Program-made: the position numbers and the translations under genes
Shown here: positions 12,529 through 23,858 of the stretch, in pieces
How the letters are laid out: the number at the start of each line of letters is the position of its first letter
Position numbering within the stretch: position 1 is the stretch's first letter
Assembly: GCA_014706295.1 (NCBI GenBank)
Contig: JACSVZ010000004.1
Coordinates: 8,466,465 to 8,530,464, forward strand
Length of the DNA stretch: 64,000 bases
Reading direction: 5' to 3'
Source of the DNA: Lycocorax pyrrhopterus obiensis
Lineage: Eukaryota > Chordata > Aves > Passeriformes > Paradisaeidae
The notes under the pieces: generated by a model
What the model saw: only the letters and a program-made list of their open reading frames with translations
Databases searched by the model: none
Told to the model about the DNA's origin: nothing

Positions 12529-12576
12529 TTTTGAAAAATTGCAAATAGCAAGTATGTTTTGAAAAACTGCAAATAG
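12529..12576 (+). repeat. Local 20-bp direct repeat
   Basis: TTTTGAAAAATTGCAAATAG at 12529-12548 recurs at 12557-12576 with a single T-to-C change, the copies starting 28 bases apart. This looks like a small, fairly recent tandem duplication by replication slippage. No function is implied. Confidence 0.85.
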
Positions 12577-15500
12577 CCACATTCAGTCTGTGAAATCTTC
12601 CTGCTTGCAACAATTTTATCATTATGTCACCTCCTAAAGATTTAGTTGTTATTGACATCCAGCAGGACATAGCCTTCGTGTTACTTGGGTGATTTTGAAA
12701 ATGAGATACTTCTTTTTTTTAAAAACAAAACACTTCTCTAACTAAGCTCAGCACCAAACACAGATTTTATTTGCCACTTCAGTACAGAAACAGTTGCTGT
12801 GTTTGCCGGAGGACAAGATTCATCTCGGAGATGACACTTGCTGATTGTGAATGAGAAGGACATTTTTTTAAATTGGGGAATGTTTTTTTGCTGATGGAAA
12901 TATTATACACTGCTGTCAGTGGGAGGGAAGACAGTTTGTGTGAAGGAAGGAATATCCAGTAATAACTTGAATCCCCTTGGGGTCAGTTGGAATATTTTAC
13001 AGTACAGAGGTTCTGACCCTATCATGAAAGCCTCAGGTTGTACTGACTTTTGCTCATATTTCTCAGCAGTAGTACACATAGGTCAAAATATCAGATTCTG
13101 ACCTAATTACTGAAGAACAATATTACATTTTCCCTGAGGTACCTCAGGGTCAGCTGTGTAGCTTTTAATGGGCAAATATTTCAAAGAGATGCTAAGTTAC
13201 AAGCTTAACACTCTATTAAAAAAACCCCCAAGTTTTCACACTGTGCCTACATTGGGGCTTCAAAGTGCCTGAAATTTCTCCTTAATTGGTGTAGTGGCAG
13301 CAGTCTGTCATTCAGGGGAATGTGCTGCTGCTTTGTGTGACTGCAGCTAAAATTAATGGAGAATTTTAGTTTGTTTCTTTGTGTCATCTCCTTGCTTGGG
13401 TTCCATGTGACCAGCTCTTTGCCTGCCCAGAAGTGTGATTGTGGTGGACTTATTTTCACACTTTAAAGCTTATGACCTATGTACTATGTTACCCTGAATT
13501 GAGCTTAAATAATCAAAATTGTGCCATTTAATACAAGACTATAGCAATAAATTGTCATAGCTCTTTTGGAGTAAAAACTCCCAATAATTTCTAAAACAGG
13601 GTTACAGAGAAATGGAATATGCTTTTTAGGCATGTGAAAAAAAACCTGTTAGATTTTTTCTCTTCTGTGTGCTTCTGGTCATGAGGTGGAGTTGGGCACA
13701 TCTCAGTTTACAAACTTACCACTGTCTTGAGTCCATCCAGCCTTGCTGCAAACATGGACACAGAGTCCTTTCTGGATGGAGCAACACTGTTGTCAAATTC
13801 TGTACAAACAGCCTTAATGAATGTGAGTCACTTTATTCTTGGAATTCGTTTCTGTGCTGCAAGTGGACATAATTATGTGGCTAAACTGAGAGGAGCCATA
13901 AACAAAACAGAACTGTCAACCAAGTCCTGCAGGAAGCGATGGGCTGAGAGCCTCGCCATCGCCGGCTTGTGGAAAAAGGGCTGCCAGGAGAGTCATGGGA
14001 AGCAAAGACAGGATGGGGAAAGACCATCTTGGGCTCTGTGGGCAGGGTCAGCAAGGAGGAGCTGGGGCAACAGCAGCTGCCATCCATGCAGGAATGTGAT
14101 GGGCCACCTGCAAGGCCTGCAGCTCCATGTGCACCCTCAGCCTGCTGGTGTTCCCTTGCCTTCACTCCACAAGTTCTACCAGGAGATTCTCCAAGTGGTG
14201 GAGTTCTTCCTCCCACATCACAAGGGTTTGGTCAGCATGTCGTGGGATATTTTGGAAGTGGCTGAGGCATTTAGAAACTCAGATGCTGTTTGTTGGTTCA
14301 TCTGCTTTACCTGAGCACAGAGGTTGCTTTTTAATTGCATCCGTGGTGATAGGTTATTCATTGAACACAGGAAGTGGATGGATGTGCCCCTCAATTCCTG
14401 TACAGCTCTGTTTTTGCAAGGTGACTTCAGCCTTTTCATGAGCTTTCAGGGTGGCATCCAAGCTCAGTGTGGGCTGTGGGAGACCTTTAAACCTGTCCCT
14501 GTACTCCTCTGGTGAATGCAGGAGGGCAGAGGACAGGAAGGTGTGATAGAAAAAAAACAGGGACAACTGAAATAAGGATCCTGTTTTATACTCCAGGATC
14601 ACAAGAAAAAGGAAATTTGTCACTTTTAGGCAGCAGAGCCCTGCAAGCAGAGAAAGCAGTGCTGCTGAAATGCCTGTGCAGTCCATCTCCAACTTCCTCT
14701 CCCCACCTCCTCCAGCAGCTCAGAGGAGGCAGGGCCAGAGTGTGGCATCTTTCCATGCATTTGTCTTTGCATGGCCTCTTCCTCCTTGGATCAACATATT
14801 GGCAGTGGCCGTCACTCATCCTACCCTGATCTGGCATCGGCAGCACTGGGAGGGCAAAGGGGCGCTTGTGCTCCCTCCTTCCCACCAGCTCCTCTGCCAG
14901 GCCGGCATTCAGAGCACTACAATGGGATATTGTGCCGCCGGGATTGCGTGCTACTGTTTGGATGGGGTGGGGAAGGGGTCATTATTTTTTTGTACAGTGG
15001 GAGCCAGCAATCTGGAACAAACTGCTTTAGAAAGCGCCCAACGTGCCTTTCATTATTACCAAAATAAGAAATGCATTATCCAGCAAAAAGACTCCATGCT
15101 GCTTATGTTGTGAAGGGGTTTTTTCTTCTGCCCTTTTGGGATATTTTTACCCAGCAAAAAAGGCTCAGGAAACCCTTTAAGGAATGTTAGTGTTCAACCT
15201 TTGGTGGGGGGAGGACGTGCTACTAATGGTTGGTAATTATACCTTTTTTTTTCCAAGGACATTCACAAATCTGACTTCTTTTTCTTTGGGAAGGCAGCAG
15301 TCCCTTTGTGTATGGTAAATGGCTGGTTTGCTTCAGAGCAAGCCTGCAGAAGCATTGTTTGGAACCAGAAGGAAGTGAAAGGTGGCAGCCTAATTACTGA
15401 GCTGAGGTGCCTCTAGAGACAAGTAAGGTGCCACACAGCTTTCTGAGGGAATCAGCCCATTTAGTTCCAGGAACACTTGGGAACATTCAGTGAAAACAGA

Positions 15501-17223
15501 GATATTCTAGAGTTTGAGCAATTAGAAGAGGAAAATCAATATTCTTTATTAAGGACACTGTCATAATTAGCAGTGAATGGACGTCAGATCCTGCTGTGCA
15601 GGGTTCCCATATCAGCCAGGCTTTGGCTGGGCTGGCAGCAATGTCCACATCGGGGTTTCCAGTGCCCAGACTTCCCTTCAGAAGTGTTCAGAACTGATGG
15701 TGCAATTGATCCTCATCCTCCCCTCCCACGCCTTCATCATCCTCACATGTAATTGCTTCAAGTGTCCTCTGGCAAACTCAAAGAGGAAGCGATAAAACAA
15801 TTCCAGCCCACCTTGACCTTCAGTGGTCACACAGCGCAGATTTATTGTTGGGCTTTTGTCTTAGTAATTGGCCTGAAGTTTTGCAGTAACTGTTGTGATA
15901 CAAGGGACTTGGTGTTGCTCTGTTTCAGACATGTAAATCAACTATCCAGTGTTTTTCCTTCCTAATTTTGGGATATTTATGCATTTACATAGTTTTGACT
16001 AATCTTCCAATGGTGTGACTACTTGATCTCTGGCCATGCAGATTTGAGAGAAATTCTTCAACATCAGCAACGTTTCAGATAGTTGTTTGTGCTGTGTCAT
16101 TTTAGAAATGCTGTGGTGCCATTTCACCAATCTTTTCTGTATGTTAGTAAAACATAAGTCTTGTAAATATCCAGAGTTGTGGCACGGTAATGGTTTGGGA
16201 TTTTCCTTTTAACATTACAGACAGGTGTCCAAACTCTTTTAGGCTTTTAGGAGCTACATTGTGCTCTACAGCACAGCCATGTGTTGAAGCTGCCCTGTTC
16301 TCTGTGCTGCCCATCACACAAGAAGCCAGGAAAGGACAGAGCTGAAAGGAGACTCTTCTCCCTCCTGGTCCTGCACCCCAAGGCAAAACATCATTACGAT
16401 TTCATTTGAGACTCAGGGAAGGAAGTAGTCTTGGAAAGTAAAGAAAACAGAAATAGGTAATTTTGTCATGTTTTTGACATGTTACATAAAATAACATGCT
16501 CCTGCATGAGCTGCCAGATTTGCATTTGTCTTCTTTATATTCAGCTCTTTTTAAGAGCAACTAAATGTCTCTGAATGCTGAACTCTTACTGGCACTTGTT
16601 CAGGTGGGCCTTTCACTTTGCCTGTGCACTCCTGCATTTGTTTGTCCGTACACATAACCCAGCGTGGCTCTGTTTGCACGCCTCGGTTCCTGCTGCCCCA
16701 GTCACCCTTAAACATCAGCACACACTTCCTTTGTGTCTGGGTAGGGGAACTTGTTGTAACTCCAGATGTCACTGGTTCTTGGCTGAGGGGACACCTCAGT
16801 CTTGAATAATGCTGGCTTTGTATCAGCACCTTGCTTCACTGCTCATTCCCTTGTTCTCCAGAGCGCTCCCATTGTGTCTGTCTCCATTCTGCCTGCAGCC
16901 AGCAGCCTATGCTGCACAGGATGCTTGGCCAGCTCCTGTCGAGCCAGCAGAGGCACTCTGTGTGCTACAGGAGTGTTCTTTCGAAGCAAATCTCCTGTTT
17001 CATGTGGCAGAGCAGGTTTAGCACACAAATGGGATGAAACTCCATTTAGAGTTGTACTTCAGGAGCATCCTAATGGACTCCTGTTCCTAGGTGCGGCAGA
17101 TCCACTCCTCACCTCTGACATACATCAGTCAGGTTTTCAGCACCAGCAGATCTGCTCCTGGCATCCTCACTGCTGCTAATGTACAGGAAGCCACGGATAT
17201 CTTAAACTTTTCTCCTCCTTAAG
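12577..17223. other. Unique sequence, several chance open frames
   Basis: 13.7-15.1 kb and 16.5-17.2 kb are GC-richer and carry overlapping open frames on both strands, including a 195-codon plus-strand frame at 13727-14314. Several frames of both strands are open at once, which is what low stop density gives in GC-rich DNA. None shows a motif I recognise. No repeat was named. An 18-bp palindrome lies at 13132-13149. Confidence 0.4.
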
Positions 17224-18290
17224 TTATGGCATCCTGTGCTGAACTTGTGTAATAAGTGATCTCAGTCTCACTGACAGAGCCTGTATCTTTTTGCTGGCAG
17301 TGTTAGACACACTCAACTTGTAGTCACTGGACTTTTCATTTAAAGCTACTTCAAGATTTATTGTGCTTGACCTATGCTTCATGGGAAAGTCAAGTGGGGA
17401 GGGATTTGCCACATCTTTAGGTCCTGGATCCCCTGGTTTCACAGGCTTTGTCCTAAAGTCCTATTCAGAGACTTCTTAAATTCCTTTGATTCCCCAGTTA
17501 CTCTATGAAGGGATTATAGGTTGAGCTTCCCGCTTCTCCATCCCAACCCTGACTGGCACTGAGGTTTATGGATGTGGTGTTTTGTCCAGCTGGCATCTGA
17601 GCCCTTCACACCATAGGCAGAAATAGGGGGAGAGATGGAGGTGCTTCCCATAGAAGTGAAGTGCCAGGGGAAGTGACTCTTGATTTTGACATCTATTTTT
17701 CCTTGAAATCTTTGTCTTTCGCTCCATAAGCACTGAGTCTTTTGAAGAAACATGGTAGTGAAATATTGAGCTGGAAAATTGAGCTGGAAGTGCAGGTCGT
17801 GCCATTGGACAGGTGAGCCCTCCTGACTGCCAGAGTTTAGCCTGGACCTCTCCGAATCAGATGTTCCCATTGGCCTGGGAGGATCTGTGTCAGTCTGGCA
17901 AAACTGTGTTTATTCCTGTGGAACCTTACACTGGCCAGTCTTGGAGTACTGCGAAAACCATTTCTTTTCCTGTGTCTCACTGACTGCTCTGCTGGTATGG
18001 AGGAGGAGGGGCAGATCATAGATTTTTTTCATTTTGTGGGAGCGTTATGATTTGGCGTCTGTTGGAGTGATGAAGATGGCATTGTCTTTTCCTGGATTTA
18101 TGCTGACATGGGATAATCCTCTAGGCTTTTTCTCTGTCAACCCCATTGCCTTCAGAAGTTCTTCCCTGAGGAAGCCCAACTTCCCCCCAAGTAGTTCTGT
18201 GAGCTCACCAGCCTCTCTCATGTCCCTGTAAATATGCCATTTTCCCGTGGGTTTAAAACCGCTTTTCTCCCCTCTGTTTGCCAGCATGAA
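17224..18290 (-). other. Run of minus-strand open frames, nature unknown
   Basis: Successive minus-strand frames (17224-17442, 17514-17870, 17837-18019, 18045-18287) lie nearly end to end. The rightmost (80 codons) has a rather protein-like, basic/acidic composition, with the segments GELTELLGGKLGFLREELLK and AMGLTEKKPRGLSHVS. I do not recognise it. It could be a decayed retroelement or retrocopy, part of a lineage-specific transcript, or chance. I saw no terminal repeats, poly-A tail or target-site duplication to settle this. Confidence 0.2.
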
Positions 18291-19559
18291 ATAATAGGAT
18301 TGTTCCAGTGGGAAAGGAAATGTGTTTTGACACCATTGTGTCAGAGTGCCACTTTGAGGGTGATTTGTTTAACTTGTGCTAAGTTCCTGTTGGCATTTCT
18401 TTGTGGTTATTATCATTTTGTAAGCATTACAGAGCAGGCTGCAGAGTGCCAACTGCTTTATGTTTTCTGTTAAACATACAGAGCAGCCCATTCACATGAC
18501 CTAATCCCCTGTGTCCAAGTTGTTTTGCATCTCTGGGACCAAGATCTCCAAAAAGAGTGACTTTGGAATACAAAGCCCTAAGGCTGTGCTCACCCCAGTG
18601 GAAAGGCAGGTCCTGACACCCGCAGCGGCTCAGGTTGGCAGAGGAATGATTCCCTCTCCTTCCATGCAGATCTGTGGCTCAGAGTTGTAAAAAAAATAAT
18701 GATGAGGAATTAGGGAATCCTTGGGTTTGTGTTATCCTACCCACTATGGGCTGCTATCTTCAGGTATTACCTCAAAGTGAGAAAATCCCTAATTTTTACA
18801 TTTCTAAAAATAAGGTACATAAATTTTTCTTGCCTATAAACACATCCAGTGTCTATAGTGGGTGGTAGGGATCCCCGAGCATTCCTTTTCCCACCCTGAG
18901 CCCCAGCAGCAGCAGTGCTGGGCTGGCTCCTAGGTGGACTCATGGCCCCAGGCCGTCCTGCCCTTGGAGGCTGCAGAGCAGCAGTGCTGGGCAGGACACT
19001 GCTCGCTCCTGGAGTGCCAGGGCTCCATGTGAGACATGTGGGAAGGTCACTGTGTGTCCCTGTGCCACGAGCTGCCCAGAGGTCACGTGCCACTGCAATT
19101 ATGATCCCATCAGGAGGGCAGGACCGGCAAACGAACCGTGCCTAAGTCATCGAGCATCAAAGCATTTACAAGGTGCCGCACTTTCCACTGGAAAGCCAAT
19201 GTGCCCTAAGGAATGACAACAGGCAGAGGAGGTTATTTTAGTTCTGGGTTTTAACAGCTGTCCCTCGCTCTCTTCTTGTGGTGGTCAGCATTTCCAGCCA
19301 GATGGACCATGCAGCCCTTTCCAGAGGCAGGGGCACGCGATGCTCTTCTCTTGTCCCCTGTAACTTGTCACGCAAGGCTGGCGGCTTTGTTCTTGCACAC
19401 TGAATCCAGTGCTTCTGGGAAGCTTTGGACTGAGATATATTACAAGCTGGATAAATTCGTTCTGCCTCCCCCCTGCTTTATGTCATATAATGGTGACAGA
19501 AAAAATGGCAGTAGGAAAAGGCTGCTATTGTTAAAATAATTAATCTGGCTGATAGCCTC
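18291..19559. other. Unique sequence, GC-rich patch at 18.88-19.15 kb
   Basis: The patch at 18880-19150 is GC-rich with CAGCAG and GTGCTGGGC motifs repeated loosely, but CpG is not dense enough for a CpG island. No gene was recognised. Confidence 0.4.
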
Positions 19560-20360
19560 TTCCTAAAGGGCCCTTGGGAAAGAGGACTGCCAAAAGTAGG
19601 CTGCAGGCTGGGCGAATTTGCATAGTGTGAAAGGTGGGACATTTAATAATAAATCTGTATTTGTTGTCTTGGCCTTTTACAATGAAATGGAAGTACTGCC
19701 AGCGCTTTGACATCCAGAGTAAATACCCTACAGTATTTGCTAGGCAAGGCTGAAATAGGCTTTCGTGGGGAGGTTAAAATAAAAACGAAAAGCAGGGTAT
19801 TGTGAAGTGAGTTTTGAAATGCTTAAAATGATGAGTTTCTCTGGTTTGGGTTTCTGGAACTCTTGAGGAGATTAGCATAAATTTGGTTACATGAAGGATA
19901 AAGCCTGTTGTTAAAAGTGGTGGCAGTGAATCCAGCACAGCATAAATTTAATAATCTGCTTCTGCTGGTTTTCATAATGTTTCCTTGACAGAATTATCTG
20001 CTCTGAATTTAAGTTCTAATCCACAGATTTTATGTCTGTCACTGTTTTTTGAGCGTAAGTGGCCATTTAGAAAGGTACCCACACTTCTCGTAAAGGCGCT
20101 TAGCAGTGGCATATCTGTTGTGTCCCAGGGATGTGACTAAGTGCTCCTGAACATTCAGTATCACGTCATTTATCACCCATGAATGCAAGCTTCATCTCTG
20201 GATAAACGCTAATTAATGATTATGTCATGTAATTAAAGTTATTCTTTACCAGTAGCCAGGCTACTCAATCTAATGGCTTTTGTAGCTAACAAGTGACATA
20301 CTCCGAGCAATGGAAATTTATCGTTTTAAGAGGTAGTGTTGCTGAGCTGGGTTAATGTGG
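19560..20360. promoter_or_regulatory. Candidate conserved noncoding block
   Basis: About 800 bases of AT-rich, simple-repeat-free, stop-dense sequence with many homeodomain-type cores. These are clustered most tightly near 20208-20240 (CTAATTAATGATTATGTCAT followed shortly by GTAATTAAAG). This is how vertebrate developmental enhancers in introns and gene deserts often look. Conservation was not measurable here, so this is inference from composition and motif content only. Confidence 0.3.
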
Positions 20361-23300
20361 TTCACTTCTTCAAAAATGCAACAGCTCCAGTCTCTTGTTT
20401 TCCTGCAAATGAAGCAACAGGAAGGTGGCTGCCGGCAGCACATCTGCTGTCAGCACAGGGAAAGGTGAGCTTTCAGCACGCAAAAAGATACTGCTGACGT
20501 GGAATACTCTGGGAAACAGTTATTCCTCTCCTCTTGTCTTCTGAACTCACTGAAGCATTGCATGGAATGCTGAGGAAGGTGCTTTGTTTAAATTTGAAGC
20601 TTTCCAGTGCTTGTGGAGCCGTGGAAGCTGCTCTATTGCAGTCTATTAACTCCATATCGAGTGCAGGGGTTGTGTTGGGTTACACCAACAAATGGTGTGT
20701 GGAGAACAAGCAGAAACCCAAACCATGGCTGGGGATGGCCACCCCCAGCAAGCAAGTGCAGGTCTTTGGGAGGATGCCTCAGTTGTTAGCAGGGATGGGC
20801 AGGTTGCCCAAGGCCTGGTGCCACGTGGGAGGAGCTGGTCAAGCGCGGAGCACGGGGACACAATCCAGGCATCAGGGAGCCGGTTTTGGATACGCTCACT
20901 AGACTTGCTCAGCCAAGATGCACATGAAAATTGCTGTCTTAAAATCTTGTAAATGCTTTATCCCACTCTTCAGAATATCCACTCTCTTGGTTTCAGCAGT
21001 CACCAGCTGTCCCTGACTGCTGTAGGGAGGAACAGCGGTGCTGACTCAGCCCAGATGCTTAAGCACAGTTTATATACAGGATCTGCAGCACAGGGTTGGG
21101 AAGGGAGGGCTGTAACACAGCTTTTGGTGCAGTAATGCCATGCCTGGGGAGTTACCAGGCTTGCTGTCTGCTTTCCTGATTGTTTCTTTACTTACTGTGA
21201 CTTTCCTCATCCTTTTCCTATCCCCCCATCCCTGCAATTGCCCAACACGTTGTAATTAGCTTGTCATTCTTCAGAATCAATGCCTTTCCATATATATGTC
21301 CGTGGTTCCCTGGCTGGCTTCACTGGCAGATGCTTAGGGGCAAATCTTCAGCTGGTAAAAATAGAGCTCCCTGCAACTGTGATAATTTACACCAGCTGAC
21401 AATTGGCCACTTGTGCTCTATCTTAAAAATATCCATCTCTGAGAAGCGATTTGTTACTTAATGAAGAAAATGCTCCTAGTCATCTATTTCTCATTTCCAA
21501 ACGCCATGGATATGGTTGGGTATTTTTTTTTTCTTTTTAGACTAGGCTTTGTTTTTAATAGAAGCAGTGTTGTGTAATCTGGACTGTAACACATGTTCAT
21601 GAAAGTGTCTTTGAAATAAGCATTTTATTTCTTCTTAAAATATTTTAAGAAAAACATTCTGTATTTTGCTATGAGATATATAAATGCTTCATACCTGCCA
21701 AATCTTTCTGTTTGGGAAGTATCCCTTCCTCGTTTTGGTAGGAGAAGTGTAGTTCTCCCCTGCCCTTTTTCAAAATCCTCTCTGAAGCCAGCTTATTTTT
21801 CTGACTCGAAACATATTCTTCATTTAAAAATGTTGGCAGGTGAGATAATTTTGTATTGTACTATCTCTTCATAGAAATTAATGGATAAAAATACAACCTA
21901 CAGTTCTATTTTATAAGCCTCCAGTGTCAAGCAGTGGACTATAGCTGGAAGATCATCTTCCTGTTAATGTGTGTGTGTGCTGTGGTTCCTCCTTGCTTGT
22001 ACGTGTTCAAATCAACCCCACACCAAACTGCAAAGCTTTTCTTTTCAGAGTAAAAAGAGCTCTTTTTTTCCCTCTTCTTTAAAGGACAAAACATTTGGGT
22101 AGTGATGCTGCTTTCCTTTCTTAGACTTTGTTGGAGGAAGCTGTAAGGAGTGGGAAAAGTTCATTTTTATTGTTTAAAGTAGTGCGGACCCCTGAGGCTG
22201 ACCTTCCTTTAGGACCTTAAAATGCTCAAAGTTTTACACTCCACGGACTCTGCAGTGGGGTTCCCAGAAACACCCAGGCTCTGTGTTATTTGTTATCTGT
22301 GTAAATATGAACAGATCATGTGTTTCTTTTAATACCTGGATTGCACGGTCATATCTTTAAAAATATAAATAGAGAGGCCTATTTCAAGTAGGAAAGCTGT
22401 AGAACGAGATAGTGGAAAGATGGATTTGGGGAGATTTGGTGCTGTTCTAGATGCTGTTATTGCATTAGGTGATGTCTGGCCTGCTGCATAGTGCATTAGA
22501 GCTGCCAGGCTTTCTGCTTCCTTCCAAGGCATCTAAATTGTGTTTCAGTTGCTCCATGGAGATAGAAGACTTTCTAAGGTGGGAGAAGTTGCATTGGTTT
22601 CATTGCAGTTTAATTTGGGGCTTTTCTGTGAAGTTTTTCATTCAGTTTTAGGGGGTTGGATGTTTTTATTCTGTTTGGTTGGGGGTTTTTTCCCCTTTCT
22701 TTTTTTTCTTTGCCCCACAGCAGTGAGTTGCATCCCTCCATCAAAAGCAAAAGAAAAAAAAAAGAGCAAATGAAGCACCTCAATGCTGGATTTTCCAAAA
22801 GGCTGATTTGAAGGATTTCTCAGCATTAGCTCATAGAAGCAACACTGGGAATTGTGCTGCAGAAAGGAGAAGTTGTTACTGCTCCTGAGTATGATGAGTG
22901 ACAATATTGTTGTGTTACTTTTTGTCACTGCTTGTTCCAGCTCATTCAGACCTATTTGATAACTGTAGTTCCTTCTAAGAGAGACGCACCCAGCTATCAC
23001 AGCACTGCTGAGCTGACTGTGCAAACCTTCTCTTAGAGCCCGCTTGTATTAATTCAGTTACTCTTCAGATTTAGCATGCACGTGGGAATCTCTTTGTTAT
23101 AAAAGCTTCTAAGGTTGATTTCTTCATTTTATACAAGTGTTTCAAAGAGTAGCTAATACAGATCATTCACCAATGAGCTACAGAGCCCATGATTTGCTAG
23201 AGACTATTGGAAATTATTAGAAATTCAAAACAGAAGAGCTCTATTCCAAAGAACTGCAGCATGGGCAGCCTTCTTTTCTGGCTCTGGCACCTGGCATAGC

Positions 23301-23822
23301 AGGGATGTAGCCCAAAGGACTCCATGAGCTCCGCACTGATTAAACATGGAGGAAAAGGTAAAATTACAAAACCAGAATGACTCTTAAGTGTTCGCTTTTT
23401 TGTATGAGGTAAGGGCAAGGTATAAACCATTGTATGAACACTGTCTCCACTCTGAGGTGAGGAGACACCCCATAAGGAAGGACTCTGTCCTCTCCTTTTC
23501 CTCCCTTCTTACACTGGCCAGAATTTGCATCTGACTGGGTTTTTGCAACAGGTTGTTTAATTTATTTCCAGCATTCATGCAAGTGGAAAGCTATTTCTAG
23601 GCTTTCCTTTGTTGAAGGATAGATGTCTTGTGGTCAGATGATCTGACTGCAGCGAAGGAAGCAGAGAACAGTCCATAAGGTCTGGGTCCTGTCCCCAAGT
23701 GCAACGCTAGTGAGCATCAACAGCCTGAATGTGAGCGTTGTGGTCAGGCAGGTGGTCGGAAATCAGGTTGTTATGGAGTCAGTGCCGGAGTTGTATGTGA
23801 CAGTCCCATCTTGGTCTTATTT
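20361..23822. other. Unique sequence, nothing called
   Basis: Unique DNA with short T-rich runs (for example near 21525 and 22690). The open frames are short and unrecognised. Confidence 0.45.
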
Positions 23823-23858
23823 TGCTGGGCATCATTAGCATGCTGGGCATCATTAGCG
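23823..23858 (+). repeat. 18-bp tandem duplication
   Basis: TGCTGGGCATCATTAGCA at 23823-23840 is followed directly by TGCTGGGCATCATTAGCG at 23841-23858. The two copies differ only in the last base. A minus-strand frame crossing it shows the duplicated residues (HANDAQ twice). Confidence 0.95.

Noticed and set aside
13727..14314. 195-codon plus-strand open frame
   Set aside because: It overlaps open frames on both strands in a GC-rich patch, has no promoter-like CpG island, and no family was recognised.
18880..19150. Possible CpG-island promoter
   Set aside because: The patch is GC-rich, but CpG dinucleotides are too few and no start-like features follow.
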